Shown here one piece after another: positions 52,212 through 60,577 of a DNA stretch of 64,000 nt; within the stretch, counting starts at the first letter, position 1, and each line of letters opens with the position of its first letter. The notes under the pieces are model-generated. The model was not told where the DNA came from and ran no database searches. It saw nothing but the letters and a program-made list of their open reading frames with translations. Source of the DNA: Armatimonadota bacterium (GTDB taxonomy: Bacteria > Armatimonadota > Fimbriimonadia > Fimbriimonadales > Fimbriimonadaceae); the NCBI GenBank assembly GCA_016789105.1, contig JAEURN010000006.1:248001-312000 (forward strand), read 5' to 3'. The translations under genes and the position numbers were made by a program.

Positions 52212-52884
52212 GCGCTACGTGGCCGAGTTCGTCGGCAGCTTCATGATCGTCGCCGCACCCATTTGGGGTGCCTTTGCCGGACTAGGATTGTCCGAGATGG
52301 CCTGGATCAGCGGCTTGGCGGTGATGGCGATGATTTACGTTTTCGGGCCGGTGTCGGCAGCCCACTTTAACCCGGCGGTGACCTTGGGGTTCGCGGTCGC
52401 CAAGCGGTTTCCTTGGAAGCACGTGGCCCCTTACGTGCTTTGCCAAATTGCGGGTGGGATAGCGGCGGCGGCCCTTGGAAGCTTGGCCCTCAAACCTGGA
52501 CTGGGGGTTCATGTCCCAGCCACGCAATTTATTGGGAGAAACATTGCCACCGAGTTCCTGGTGACCTTTGCGCTGATGGCCGTCATCATGGCGGTGGCCA
52601 CGGATCGTCGGGTCAGCGGCGCAATCCCAGGGGTCGCGATCGGGTTGACCGTCGTCCTGGGGGTGCTGGTTGGCGGATCGGTTACCGGAGGGTCAATGAA
52701 CCCGGCCCGTTCCCTTGGGCCGGCATTGATGGCCGGGGGTGAAGCCCTAAACAACGTGTGGCTCTATCTGAGCATCCCGCCACTTGGGGCCGTTGCCGCC
52801 GCAGTGCTCTTTGAATATCTGCGGCTGGAGCCCGAACACGCCAAAGGGGCACCCGATGGAATCGCCGCCGAGGTGACCGATTAG
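52204..52884 (+). CDS. MIP-family channel (AqpS-like, arsenite exit)
   Basis: 226 residues; GTG start overlapping the arsC stop by eight bases. Six membrane segments and two NPA boxes: HFNPAVTLG (N56) and SMNPARSLGPAL (N166). Aquaglyceroporins conduct uncharged As(OH)3. In Sinorhizobium meliloti AqpS takes the place of ArsB in the ars operon, and the same arrangement is inferred here, since no ArsB or ACR3 gene follows. Its TAG overlaps the stop of the convergent GT4 gene. Confidence 0.88.
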   Translation: MVKRYVAEFVGSFMIVAAPIWGAFAGLGLSEMAWISGLAVMAMIYVFGPVSAAHFNPAVTLGFAVAKRFPWKHVAPYVLCQIAGGIAAAALGSLALKPGLGVHVPATQFIGRNIATEFLVTFALMAVIMAVATDRRVSGAIPGVAIGLTVVLGVLVGGSVTGGSMNPARSLGPALMAGGEALNNVWLYLSIPPLGAVAAAVLFEYLRLEPEHAKGAPDGIAAEVTD

Positions 52885-54287
52885 TCCACCGCCGAAGGTT
52901 CTTCGACCTCGTCCTCGGGTTTCTTGCCCGGGTGGAGGGCCTCTTCGGCGTGGATTTTGACGTCGGGCAGGGATATGTTGGGCATCGGCCGGGCAATGTA
53001 GGCACCGGATTTTGCTTTTTCCTTGACTCGGAGGAGTTCGGCCCGCTCCCGCGCACCGTCGCTGATCGGCCAGAGTGTCCGGTCGGCCCAATAGCTGCCC
53101 AGGAACTCCTGCCAAACGCGTTCATAAACGGCGATGGTCTGGTCGGCAATGCGGCCCCAATCGAAATCCGATTCTAACCGGACGTCGGCCGCCTCCTTGT
53201 ACCGTCCGGTTTTTTCCGGATGGCGCAAGGCTTCCAAAATCGCCCAGGCTAGCGAACCCGGGTCTCCGGCATAACACGTCAACCCGGTCTGTTCGTGCAA
53301 CACGACTTCTTTGAGCCCGCCGGCATCACTGGCCACAACCGCCGCCCCGGCCGCCATGCCTTCCAACGCCACAATCCCGAACGGTTCATAGAGGCTAGGG
53401 AAGACGGCGACATCCGCGCTCCGGAAAAGTTGGTGCAAGGAACGGTTGGCCATGAACCCGGTGAATAAAACTTTGTCTTGCAGGCCGTACCACCGGACGA
53501 ATTTTTCCAAAGAGGCGCGGTTGCCCCCGCCGACGATCACGAACTTAGTGTCGGGCTCGTTGGCTAAAACGACGGAAGCGGCGTTCAGCAAAACATGGAT
53601 GCCCTTTTCCCGCACGAATCGGCCCACATACATCACAATTTTCTCTTGGGGCAGGGCGAGTTTTGCCCGCCACGCCGTGCGTTCCTCTTCTGTCCATTCG
53701 AACCGGAACTTGGCGGGGTCGACGCCGTTGTAAATCACATCGACTTTATCAAAGGGGCAGTTGAAATACCGGTTGACTTCGTTCTTCATGAACTCGCTGC
53801 ACACGATGACCCGCCAGGCCTCGTAGCTCAGCCAATATTCCGATTCGTGGATATACCGCTGGAGGTCGTTATGGATGCCGTTGTTGCGGCCTTGTTCGGT
53901 GGCGTGGATGGTTGCCACCATTGGCAGTTGGTATTCGTATTTGAGCGACCGCGCTGAATCAAGGCTCAGCCAGTCGTGGGCGTGAAAAATCGTGGGCTTG
54001 CCTTCTTCTCGCCATTCCTCCAGAAGTTGCCGGCACCGGAGGTCGGTCGCCTTGTTGAGGAGTTGGATCTCGTGAATGAAGTTGTCGGGTTCTCGCTCTA
54101 GATGGACGCGGTGGATCTGGACCCCGCTCGGCTCGGTTTCCTCGTCGGGAGCAAGGGGGGTGCTCTTGGTGACGACATGCACTTCCACCCCGCGGGCGGC
54201 GAGTTTTTGGGAGAGTTCGTAAACGTGCGGGCTAATTCCCCCGACGATCCGGGGAGGGTATTCCCAACTTAGCATCACAACCCGCAT
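52881..54287 (-). CDS. Glycosyltransferase family 4 (glycogen-synthase-like)
   Basis: 468 residues from ATG 54287 (MRVVMLSWEYPP); a GTG at 54314 is possible. The opening SWEYPPRIVGGISPHVYELSQKLA, the acceptor segment HAHDWLSLDSA and the C-terminal nucleotide-sugar motif EPFGIVALEGMAAGAAVVAS are the pattern of GT4/GT5 enzymes such as Pep2/MalP-type starch synthase relatives. A C-terminal extension of about 60 residues is acidic and Pro-rich. It probably uses a nucleotide-activated hexose in the cytoplasm; acceptor unknown. Confidence 0.88.
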   Translation of the reverse strand: MRVVMLSWEYPPRIVGGISPHVYELSQKLAARGVEVHVVTKSTPLAPDEETEPSGVQIHRVHLEREPDNFIHEIQLLNKATDLRCRQLLEEWREEGKPTIFHAHDWLSLDSARSLKYEYQLPMVATIHATEQGRNNGIHNDLQRYIHESEYWLSYEAWRVIVCSEFMKNEVNRYFNCPFDKVDVIYNGVDPAKFRFEWTEEERTAWRAKLALPQEKIVMYVGRFVREKGIHVLLNAASVVLANEPDTKFVIVGGGNRASLEKFVRWYGLQDKVLFTGFMANRSLHQLFRSADVAVFPSLYEPFGIVALEGMAAGAAVVASDAGGLKEVVLHEQTGLTCYAGDPGSLAWAILEALRHPEKTGRYKEAADVRLESDFDWGRIADQTIAVYERVWQEFLGSYWADRTLWPISDGARERAELLRVKEKAKSGAYIARPMPNISLPDVKIHAEEALHPGKKPEDEVEEPSAVD

Positions 54288-54315
54288 GGGTTCTATTTTG
54301 CCCGAGAAAAGCACG

Positions 54316-54346
54316 TTGCCCCCGGCGGATTGACCACCGGGGGCAA
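54316..54346 (-). terminator. Terminator of the PEP-CTERM gene
   Basis: A 10-bp perfect outer stem (54316-54325 with 54337-54346) plus an inner pair of G-C, loop ATTGA. On the minus strand CGTGCTTTTCTCG follows, a short T-run. It lies 20 bases after the stop at 54366. Confidence 0.7.
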
Positions 54347-54365
54347 TTTGCGGATTCGTGCGGGG

Positions 54366-55157
54366 TTACTTCTTGCGGCGGCGGAGCGCAGCAAGGGCGG
54401 CCGCCCCAGCGAGGATGGTTATGGTCGCGGGTTCGGGAACGGCGTCGCCGGTCACCACGACATTGTCAATCGCCAGCGTGTGGTCAGTGCCCGAGTCATT
54501 GACGTCGATCCAGCGAAGCAGGAGCGTTTCGCCGGCATTCAACGTGAGGCCTGTCAGAGTTGCTGACAGGTCCGAGTAGTTAGCGGGTAGGTTTCCTTCT
54601 AGGGATGTCGCTGATGATCCGGTGATCGGGCTTGTGAATGTGAGGCCGGCAATCGTCGTTGTAGAAGCCGCGAGAACACCCGCATCCGTTTGGGTCGCAT
54701 TGACGGCATATCCGAAAGTGAGTGACTGTGCAGTCGTGTTGCCGTTTTGGCGCCATTGTTCGCCGCGATATGAGACTTGAATGTTGGTCAGCGCAGTTCC
54801 GGAAGTGTTTTGGAGGAATAGCCCGATGGAGTTACGGCCCGATCCTGAAGCTCCGGTGAACGCGTTTGACGTGACAAAACCAAGTGCCCTTTCTGTCACC
54901 GGATTAGTCCCCGCAAGACCGAACGTGTAGAATCCCGCTGTCGTACTGGTGCCTGACCCAGCAATCAAAGACGTCATGCCCGCAGTGACATCTGTGCCGG
55001 CATACCAACCAAGCAGTGTCGTGTTATTGGACCAGATGTTAGTTCCCGTGGAAGGCAAGCTATCGAAGTTTTGGCTGTAACTACCTGCAAACGCCACCTG
55101 AGCGTAAGCTGAAGACGCCAGGCACAGCGGTGCCGCCAGAAGAATGAGTTTTTTCAA
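54366..55157 (-). CDS. Exported PEP-CTERM protein
   Basis: 263 residues from TTG 55157. The start is set by GAGAGGAG six bases upstream; the open frame before it lacks a signal. Signal peptide (1-20, LLAAPLCLASSAYA), then a beta-sandwich-like domain with YSQNFDSLPSTGTNIW, LLLRWIDVNDSGTDHTLAIDNVVVTGD (about 205-232), which resembles secreted lectin-type domains. The end is VPEPATITILAGAAALAALRRRKK in pattern, a PEP-CTERM signal. It is expected at the cell surface. Confidence 0.85.
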   Translation of the reverse strand: MKKLILLAAPLCLASSAYAQVAFAGSYSQNFDSLPSTGTNIWSNNTTLLGWYAGTDVTAGMTSLIAGSGTSTTAGFYTFGLAGTNPVTERALGFVTSNAFTGASGSGRNSIGLFLQNTSGTALTNIQVSYRGEQWRQNGNTTAQSLTFGYAVNATQTDAGVLAASTTTIAGLTFTSPITGSSATSLEGNLPANYSDLSATLTGLTLNAGETLLLRWIDVNDSGTDHTLAIDNVVVTGDAVPEPATITILAGAAALAALRRRKK

Positions 55158-55293
55158 TTTTGCTCCTCTCGAATCCGCAAATGCGGAATCAAACACTGCT
55201 ATTTTGCCTGATCCAAAGCAAAATTGCAAGCCAGGAACATTAAGGTGTTGAATTTTGGGCCGGAATGGTTCCGATCCGGCCCAAATAGAGCGG

Positions 55294-57984
55294 CTAACCC
55301 AGGATCGTGAAAGTCCCTTCGGCCGAGTGCTCGCCCATTTTGAGCTTGACTGTGTAAACCCCCGGGCGACAATGCCAGTCGTTCATCATCAGTTCTTCCG
55401 ACTTGTCGGCGAGTTTGTGCCACTCGTCCGGTTGGAGGTTCCAGACGATGCGGTTGAACCCGGGCGCGCCAGATCCCGTTAGCTTCTTGACAGGCACCCC
55501 ATGGCTGTTTTCAATGGTGCACGAGAGATCGTCGCCGGTGTATTCGTTGATCCAATAATCGATGACGACCCCGTTGGGCGCATTAGGGGCCCGGAACATC
55601 TTGTGCGTCCACAAGCCGTTGTAGTGCAATCGCTGGATCGGTTTCACATCCCGCATGCTGAACAGGTGCAGGGCTTTTTCCAACCGTTCGGGGGTCGCCT
55701 CACCCAGCCAGTTGGCGTTGTCCAAAACCCAAACCGAGCGGCCATGCGTGGCGATGACGAGGTCGCGGTCGCGGGCATGTTGCTTGATGTCGTAAACAGG
55801 AACCGTGGGCAATGCCTTGCCGTGCATCTTCACCCAGGTTTGACCCCGATCTAGGCTCACATACAGGGCATTCTCCGTCCCGCAATAAAGCACATTCTCG
55901 TTGGCATCGTCTTCCCGAACCACCATCGCGCTATGGCTTTGGGGAAGATCCCCCGTGATATCGCGCCATGTTTTGCCAAAGTCTTCGGTGGCCATGACGC
56001 AAGGGGACATGTCGTCCATCCGGTGTCCGTCCAGGCTGATGTAGCAGCGGCCTTCGTTGAACCGGCTGGCCGTCGTCCGGCTCACATAGCGGCCTTTGGC
56101 CGTCGGGGGGGTGGCATTCTCCCAAGTCTTGCCATCGTTTTGCGAGACGTAAACCAACCCGTCGTCTGAACCGGACCACAGCAACCCGGCTTTGAGGGGC
56201 GATTCATCCAAGCTCACAAGGGTGCAATAGTTCTCGGCGTTGGATCCGGCCGTGTTCATTTTGCCGCCATCGGCGGTTGTGAGATCCGGGCTGATGGCCT
56301 CCCAATTGTTGCCTTTGTTCGTGAGTTTGAAGACCACGTTCCCGCCCAGGTAGATGGCGTGGGGCTTGTGTTTGCTCACAAAAAACGGGGCGTTCCAGTT
56401 GAACCGGTATTCGGGTTGTCCTTCCCGCGCTTCGGGTTTGAGCCACCGCCGGTCTCCCGACTCCAAGTTGATGCGCGAAAGGTTGCCGCCTTGCCATTCA
56501 GCATAAACCACGTTCGCGTCTTCGGGGTCAAAATCCGTGTGGAACCCATCGCCCCAGAGGATGAAATCAACCTGAGCATTGGTGATGCCCGTCGCCGGTG
56601 TGCGGCAGGCTTTATCCTCTTCGGCTTCGCGCACCGGGTTGCTGCTGGGCCAAACCCAGCTCCCGTTGTCTTGAAGTCCGCCGGAGATGCGATACGGGGT
56701 CGAGTCATCCAGGGCGATGTTGTAGAACTGACCGACGGCGATGGTGTTGAGGAACTCCCAATTGGCCCCTTTGTCGAACGTCTGGTAAGCCCCGCCATCG
56801 GTGCCGATCACGATGTGGTCGGCATCAGCAGGATCCACGATGATGGCGTGGTGGTCGGCATGGAGGATGTCTCCCCAACCTCCGCGGAAGGTCTCGCCGC
56901 CATCGTCACTGACTTCGGTCGTCCATCCCAACATGTAGACCCGGTTGTCGTCTTTAGGGTCGAATTTGACCTTGCTGAAATAAAACGCCCGCGGAGAGCG
57001 GTGGCTGCACCGCCGCCAAGATTCGCCACCATCGTCGGACCGGAAGACGCCGCCGCCGCGCATTCGGTCGTCCCGGATCGAGTTGGCCCCGCCGTCGGTT
57101 GCCTCCACCACCGCAACGAGTTTGGCGGTGTCTCCGGCAAAGATGTCCAGGCCGATCCTGCCCGTGTTTTTGGGGAGGCCCTTGGTCAGTTGCTTCCATG
57201 TTTTGCCACCGTCCACCGATTTATGAATGCCACCCTTCTTGCCGCCAGATTTAAAGCTGTAAGGGCTCCGGATGCGTTCATAAAAAGCGGCATAGACCGT
57301 TTCGGGGTTTTTGGGGTCGAGCGCGATGTCGCAGCAGCCGGTTTTCTCGTCGATCCCCAGCACCTTCACCCAGGTCTTGCCACCGTCGGTGGTTTTGTAT
57401 AGCCCCCGCTCCTCGTTGGTGCCCCACAGGTGGCCCAGTGCGGCGACAAAGCAGACATCCGGGTTCCGGGGGTCGACGGCAATCCGGGGGATGTCATGGC
57501 TTTCGGCAAGGCCGCAGTGCTGCCAGGTTTTGCCGGAATCGGTGGAGCGGTAAACCCCGTTGCCCCAACTCGAGGAATTGCGGCCATTGCCTTCGCCGGT
57601 GCCGACCCAAATGATTTTCTCTTTGCCCTTTTCAAGCCGCTCCGGCTTTTTGGTCGCGCTGTCCCATCCCTCCCAGTCAGCGGGGGCATCGCAAACTGCA
57701 ATCGAACCAATTGCGCAGGTCGATTCCTTGTCAAAAAGCGATTCGAACGTGTTGCCGTGGTTTTTGGTGCGCCAAAGTCCCGATGTGGCGTAGGCGACAT
57801 AAAACGTCTTGGTGTTGCCGGGGGCAAAGCACATGTCGCTGATGCGGCCGCCCATGATCGCCGGGCCGACCGACCGCCAAGGCAGGCGCTTGAGGTCGCT
57901 TTCATTCAGCTTCCTTGTGAATCCCGGGGCTGGTGACTTCGGAGCCTTCTTTTCGGGAGCGGCCCCACCTTTTTTCGATGCCAT
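55294..57984 (-). CDS. BNR/VPS10-type beta-propeller protein without signal peptide
   Basis: 896 residues from ATG 57984 (MASKKGGAAPEKK). Asp-box repeats include VYRSTDSGKTWQHC, LYKTTDGGKTWVKV, IHKSVDGGKTWKQL, VFRSDDGGESWRRC, VYVSQNDGKTWENA and LYVSLDRGQTWVKM, giving the same two-propeller layout as the protein at 34.9 kb, including DNANWLG-type ends. Unlike that protein, it has a Lys/Ala/Pro-rich N-terminus and no signal peptide, and it lacks the C-terminal helical part. Role unknown. A TATACT hexamer lies eight bases upstream of the ATG; it is divergent from a DUF1800 gene. Confidence 0.83.
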   Translation of the reverse strand: MASKKGGAAPEKKAPKSPAPGFTRKLNESDLKRLPWRSVGPAIMGGRISDMCFAPGNTKTFYVAYATSGLWRTKNHGNTFESLFDKESTCAIGSIAVCDAPADWEGWDSATKKPERLEKGKEKIIWVGTGEGNGRNSSSWGNGVYRSTDSGKTWQHCGLAESHDIPRIAVDPRNPDVCFVAALGHLWGTNEERGLYKTTDGGKTWVKVLGIDEKTGCCDIALDPKNPETVYAAFYERIRSPYSFKSGGKKGGIHKSVDGGKTWKQLTKGLPKNTGRIGLDIFAGDTAKLVAVVEATDGGANSIRDDRMRGGGVFRSDDGGESWRRCSHRSPRAFYFSKVKFDPKDDNRVYMLGWTTEVSDDGGETFRGGWGDILHADHHAIIVDPADADHIVIGTDGGAYQTFDKGANWEFLNTIAVGQFYNIALDDSTPYRISGGLQDNGSWVWPSSNPVREAEEDKACRTPATGITNAQVDFILWGDGFHTDFDPEDANVVYAEWQGGNLSRINLESGDRRWLKPEAREGQPEYRFNWNAPFFVSKHKPHAIYLGGNVVFKLTNKGNNWEAISPDLTTADGGKMNTAGSNAENYCTLVSLDESPLKAGLLWSGSDDGLVYVSQNDGKTWENATPPTAKGRYVSRTTASRFNEGRCYISLDGHRMDDMSPCVMATEDFGKTWRDITGDLPQSHSAMVVREDDANENVLYCGTENALYVSLDRGQTWVKMHGKALPTVPVYDIKQHARDRDLVIATHGRSVWVLDNANWLGEATPERLEKALHLFSMRDVKPIQRLHYNGLWTHKMFRAPNAPNGVVIDYWINEYTGDDLSCTIENSHGVPVKKLTGSGAPGFNRIVWNLQPDEWHKLADKSEELMMNDWHCRPGVYTVKLKMGEHSAEGTFTILG

Positions 57985-57992
57985 GACGAGGC

Positions 57993-57998
57993 AGTATA
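57993..57998 (-). promoter_or_regulatory. -10 TATACT before the second BNR gene
   Basis: TATACT on the minus strand ends eight bases before ATG 57984. The plus-strand TATACT of the divergent DUF1800 gene lies 55 bases away, so the two promoters sit back to back. Confidence 0.45.
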
Positions 57999-58052
57999 CG
58001 CAGGCATGGCCCAAAAAACTCCGGCACATTTTTGGATTGCGAGGATCGTCTT

Positions 58053-58058
58053 TATACT
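58053..58058 (+). promoter_or_regulatory. -10 TATACT before the DUF1800 gene
   Basis: TATACT ends six bases before ATG 58065; TTTGGA at 58031-58036 could be a -35 with a 16-base spacer. A leaderless transcript is inferred. Confidence 0.5.
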
Positions 58059-58064
58059 GAACCC

Positions 58065-59555
58065 ATGTCCAACCTCACGGATCGCCAGAAGATCGGCCAC
58101 CTGCTCCGACGGTTTGGCTTTGGTGCTTCAACCTGGGAAATGGCCGAGTACGAACCGCTCGGTGTCCAGGGGACAATTGACCGATTGCTCAACTGGGAAG
58201 ACGAATCCATTGGCGACCCTTTGCAGTTCGCTTACCGGGACAAAGAAGACGCCGAGCCTGGCGGCTACCGGTTCCGGCTTTGGTGGCTGGTGCAGATGGT
58301 GGCTACCAAGCACCCCCTGAGGGAAAAGCTTGCCTTGTTTTGGCATGACCATTTTGCCGTGAATGAAGAGGATGTCCAACACGGCCTTGCCATGCTGGAT
58401 TACCTGGAAAGGATCCGTCGAAATCCGGCTGGGAAATTCGGCGGCATCTTGGACACCATGGCCAAGAGCCCGGCGGTCATGCGGCAGTTAAACGTCGAGA
58501 TGATCAGCCGTGCCATCCCCAATGAGAATTTCGCCCGGGAACTCTTGGAACTCTACACGCTGGGGGAAGGGAACGGCTACACCGAAAAAGACATCAAAGA
58601 AGTCGCAAAGGCCTTGACCGGGTGGTCCCATTACGATATGTATTGGCGGATGGGGAAGACGAACAACGAACGACTCGCCTACATGAAGAAGTTCGAAACC
58701 CCGCCCCTCTTCTACATCGTTGCCCCAGAAGTGAACATCCCTGGGGTGAAAACGGTCTTGGGCAAGCAAGTGGACACCGGCGACGATGTTTTGAAAATGT
58801 TGGCGGAGCATCCGCAGACGGCCCGTTACATCTGCACCAAGCTGTGGAATTGGTTTGGATACAAGAACCCGGAGAAGGCAGTTGTGGATCAGTTGGCCAA
58901 GAAGTGGGCGGCTACCCAAGGAGATATCAAGGCCGTGCTCAGGGAAATGGCCTCAATGGACGAGTTCTTTTCTCAAAAGGCCTACCGGAACCTTGTCAAG
59001 AACCCGGTCGATTATGTTGTCGGGATCTGCCGGGCCCAAAACGCCTCGGCCCGGCTCTTGCGAGATTTCCCGGCAGGCAAGCCGTACGACACCCCGATGA
59101 GCCAAAGCGTGATGGAAGGTACCGGGGGGCTCATGTACTTCATCAGCGAATGCGGAATGAATCTGTTCTTTGCTCCTTCGGTTGCCGGGTGGGATTGGCA
59201 TGAGGCCTGGACCAGCACCAACATGCTGCTGCGCCGTCGCCAATTCACGGGAATCCTCACCTGGTATCCGGTGGATGTCCCCGGCAAACAGGAAAAGGAG
59301 TACCACCCCGACGAGCCGGTCAAAAATGTGGTCAACGAAATCCGGAAACGCAATCCCGGAGATGTCGAGACGCTGGTTAACGCGTTCTGCTTGGTTTATG
59401 ATTGTCAGCTTTCAACCGGACAGCAGGCGGTGCTGGCCAAGCATTTTGAAAAGAATGGCGGTTTGAACCTGCTCAAGGACGACCGGGCCCTCGGTTGGGT
59501 TTGCACCGTCGGGTTGCAACTCCTTGGGTCTGCGCCAGAATTCCACCTTTGTTGA
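58065..59555 (+). CDS. DUF1800 family protein
   Basis: 496 residues from ATG 58065 (MSNLTDRQKIGHLLRRFGFG). The opening HLLRRFGFGAS, then LREKLALFWHDHFAVN (about 97-112), NFARELLELYTLGEGNGYTEKDIKEVAKALTGW (about 155-187) and GWDWHEAW are the DUF1800 signatures. Family members are mostly exported Planctomycetes-type proteins encoded beside a DUF1501 gene. Here no DUF1501 gene follows and no signal peptide is visible. Function unknown. Confidence 0.88.
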   Translation: MSNLTDRQKIGHLLRRFGFGASTWEMAEYEPLGVQGTIDRLLNWEDESIGDPLQFAYRDKEDAEPGGYRFRLWWLVQMVATKHPLREKLALFWHDHFAVNEEDVQHGLAMLDYLERIRRNPAGKFGGILDTMAKSPAVMRQLNVEMISRAIPNENFARELLELYTLGEGNGYTEKDIKEVAKALTGWSHYDMYWRMGKTNNERLAYMKKFETPPLFYIVAPEVNIPGVKTVLGKQVDTGDDVLKMLAEHPQTARYICTKLWNWFGYKNPEKAVVDQLAKKWAATQGDIKAVLREMASMDEFFSQKAYRNLVKNPVDYVVGICRAQNASARLLRDFPAGKPYDTPMSQSVMEGTGGLMYFISECGMNLFFAPSVAGWDWHEAWTSTNMLLRRRQFTGILTWYPVDVPGKQEKEYHPDEPVKNVVNEIRKRNPGDVETLVNAFCLVYDCQLSTGQQAVLAKHFEKNGGLNLLKDDRALGWVCTVGLQLLGSAPEFHLC

Positions 59556-59559
59556 TCCG

Positions 59560-60153
59560 TTATGGGATCCGCCAATCGGCTTGCCATGCCTTGCCTTCAA
59601 ATGTGAAGTGACAACGTCGGTGCCCTTCATAGGCCAGGCAATAGACATCAAGACGGTCAACATGCGTGAGGGCAACGCAGAAGTGTTCGCGCCCGGCACA
59701 AGACTCCTCCACAGTCGGTTCGCGGTCAACAAGCTCTTCGGGAAGACCCGACGAAGGGAATGGGACAGAGGTGCCCGGGCCCGGTTCTGCCAAATAGCAC
59801 CGCCGACTGAGGAGTTGGGTTGCGGCCCAGGCTTCATCGGCCAAATTCCCTTGGGTGTGGATGCCCATCACGCCGTTGGCCCGCACTTGGAGCTTGATCT
59901 GGGGACATTGGAACACCCAGGCCACCCGATCTCCCGATTGCAGGGATTTGAATTTGCCGCTCCGGACATCGGAATGGAACCGGAGAATCCGATCACCCCG
60001 TTCCACGCCACGCAGGACCACTGTCCGCGCGTCGGGCCCCAAAGGAGTGCTGTTTGCGAGCACTCCCAAATGGAATCCGTGGCGGCGCTGGTTGGCGGCT
60101 TGCTCTAGCTCCCGCCACGCTCGTTCCAAAAGGCCCGCCTGCTCTTCGGTCAT
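59560..60153 (-). CDS. Pyridoxamine 5'-phosphate oxidase family protein
   Basis: 197 residues of the FMN-binding split barrel. The start LLERAWRELEQAANQRRHGFHLGVLANS, then ARTVVLRGVERGDRILRFHSDVRSGKFKSLQSG, is the PNPOx-like substrate-type region, with R/K positions that contact FMN phosphate. The end HRRCHFTFEGKAWQADWRIP carries the usual C-terminal W..RI. Closest in layout to the Pyridox_oxase_2 subfamily; the true substrate is unknown. Convergent with the DUF1800 gene (four bases between stops). Confidence 0.82.
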   Translation of the reverse strand: MTEEQAGLLERAWRELEQAANQRRHGFHLGVLANSTPLGPDARTVVLRGVERGDRILRFHSDVRSGKFKSLQSGDRVAWVFQCPQIKLQVRANGVMGIHTQGNLADEAWAATQLLSRRCYLAEPGPGTSVPFPSSGLPEELVDREPTVEESCAGREHFCVALTHVDRLDVYCLAYEGHRRCHFTFEGKAWQADWRIP

Positions 60154-60196
60154 GGCCCGATGATGCCTGACCCGGGGACGTGATCAAGGGTCTAGG

Positions 60197-60202
60197 TAAG
60201 GT
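60197..60202 (+). promoter_or_regulatory. -10 TAAGGT before a GTG start
   Basis: TAAGGT ends six bases before GTG 60209. Fits TANNNT; the AAGG inside could instead be a ribosome site. Confidence 0.35.
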
Positions 60203-60208
60203 CGATTT

Positions 60209-60577
60209 GTGACACTGGCTCAGAAGTCGATGGTTGCCTATGGTTTGGGCATGCTCGCCCTTGGGGTTCAAGCCTTTTTCTTTCCATTTGCTGGCCACAA
60301 GAGTTCGCTCCCAAGTCTTTTGGGTGGAGGCGGGGTCGGACTGATCGTCCTCGTCTTGGGGATCCTCGCCAGTAAGGCGGCAAACCCCCGTTGGCATTAC
60401 ATTGCCTCCCTCGCTTTGGCCTTAGTCGGGAGTTCCCGATTCATCGGGAATCTCTTCAAAGGTCAATTCGCCTGGTATCCCGGTGGTGTTGTCCTGCTCT
60501 TGAGCCTTGGTTTGATCGCGATCCTCGGCATGGGCCACATGATGGCAATGAAGAACCGTTCAGCCTCGGCGGAATAA
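60209..60577 (+). CDS. Small four-helix membrane protein, TMEM14-like
   Basis: 122 residues; GTG start. Four hydrophobic segments (about 8-27, 35-53, 60-77, 86-110), Gly-rich, with GGVGLIVLVLGILASK and SRFIGNLFKGQFAWYPGG. The length and layout resemble the TMEM14/UPF0136 family of small membrane proteins, but the match is by pattern only. Its 3' end overlaps the ygfZ stop by 18 bases (tail to tail). Confidence 0.55.
   Translation: MTLAQKSMVAYGLGMLALGVQAFFFPFAGHKSSLPSLLGGGGVGLIVLVLGILASKAANPRWHYIASLALALVGSSRFIGNLFKGQFAWYPGGVVLLLSLGLIAILGMGHMMAMKNRSASAE

Noticed and set aside
56359-57402. 347-codon plus-strand frame inside the second BNR gene
   Set aside because: Shadow of the Asp-box repeats; no independent evidence.
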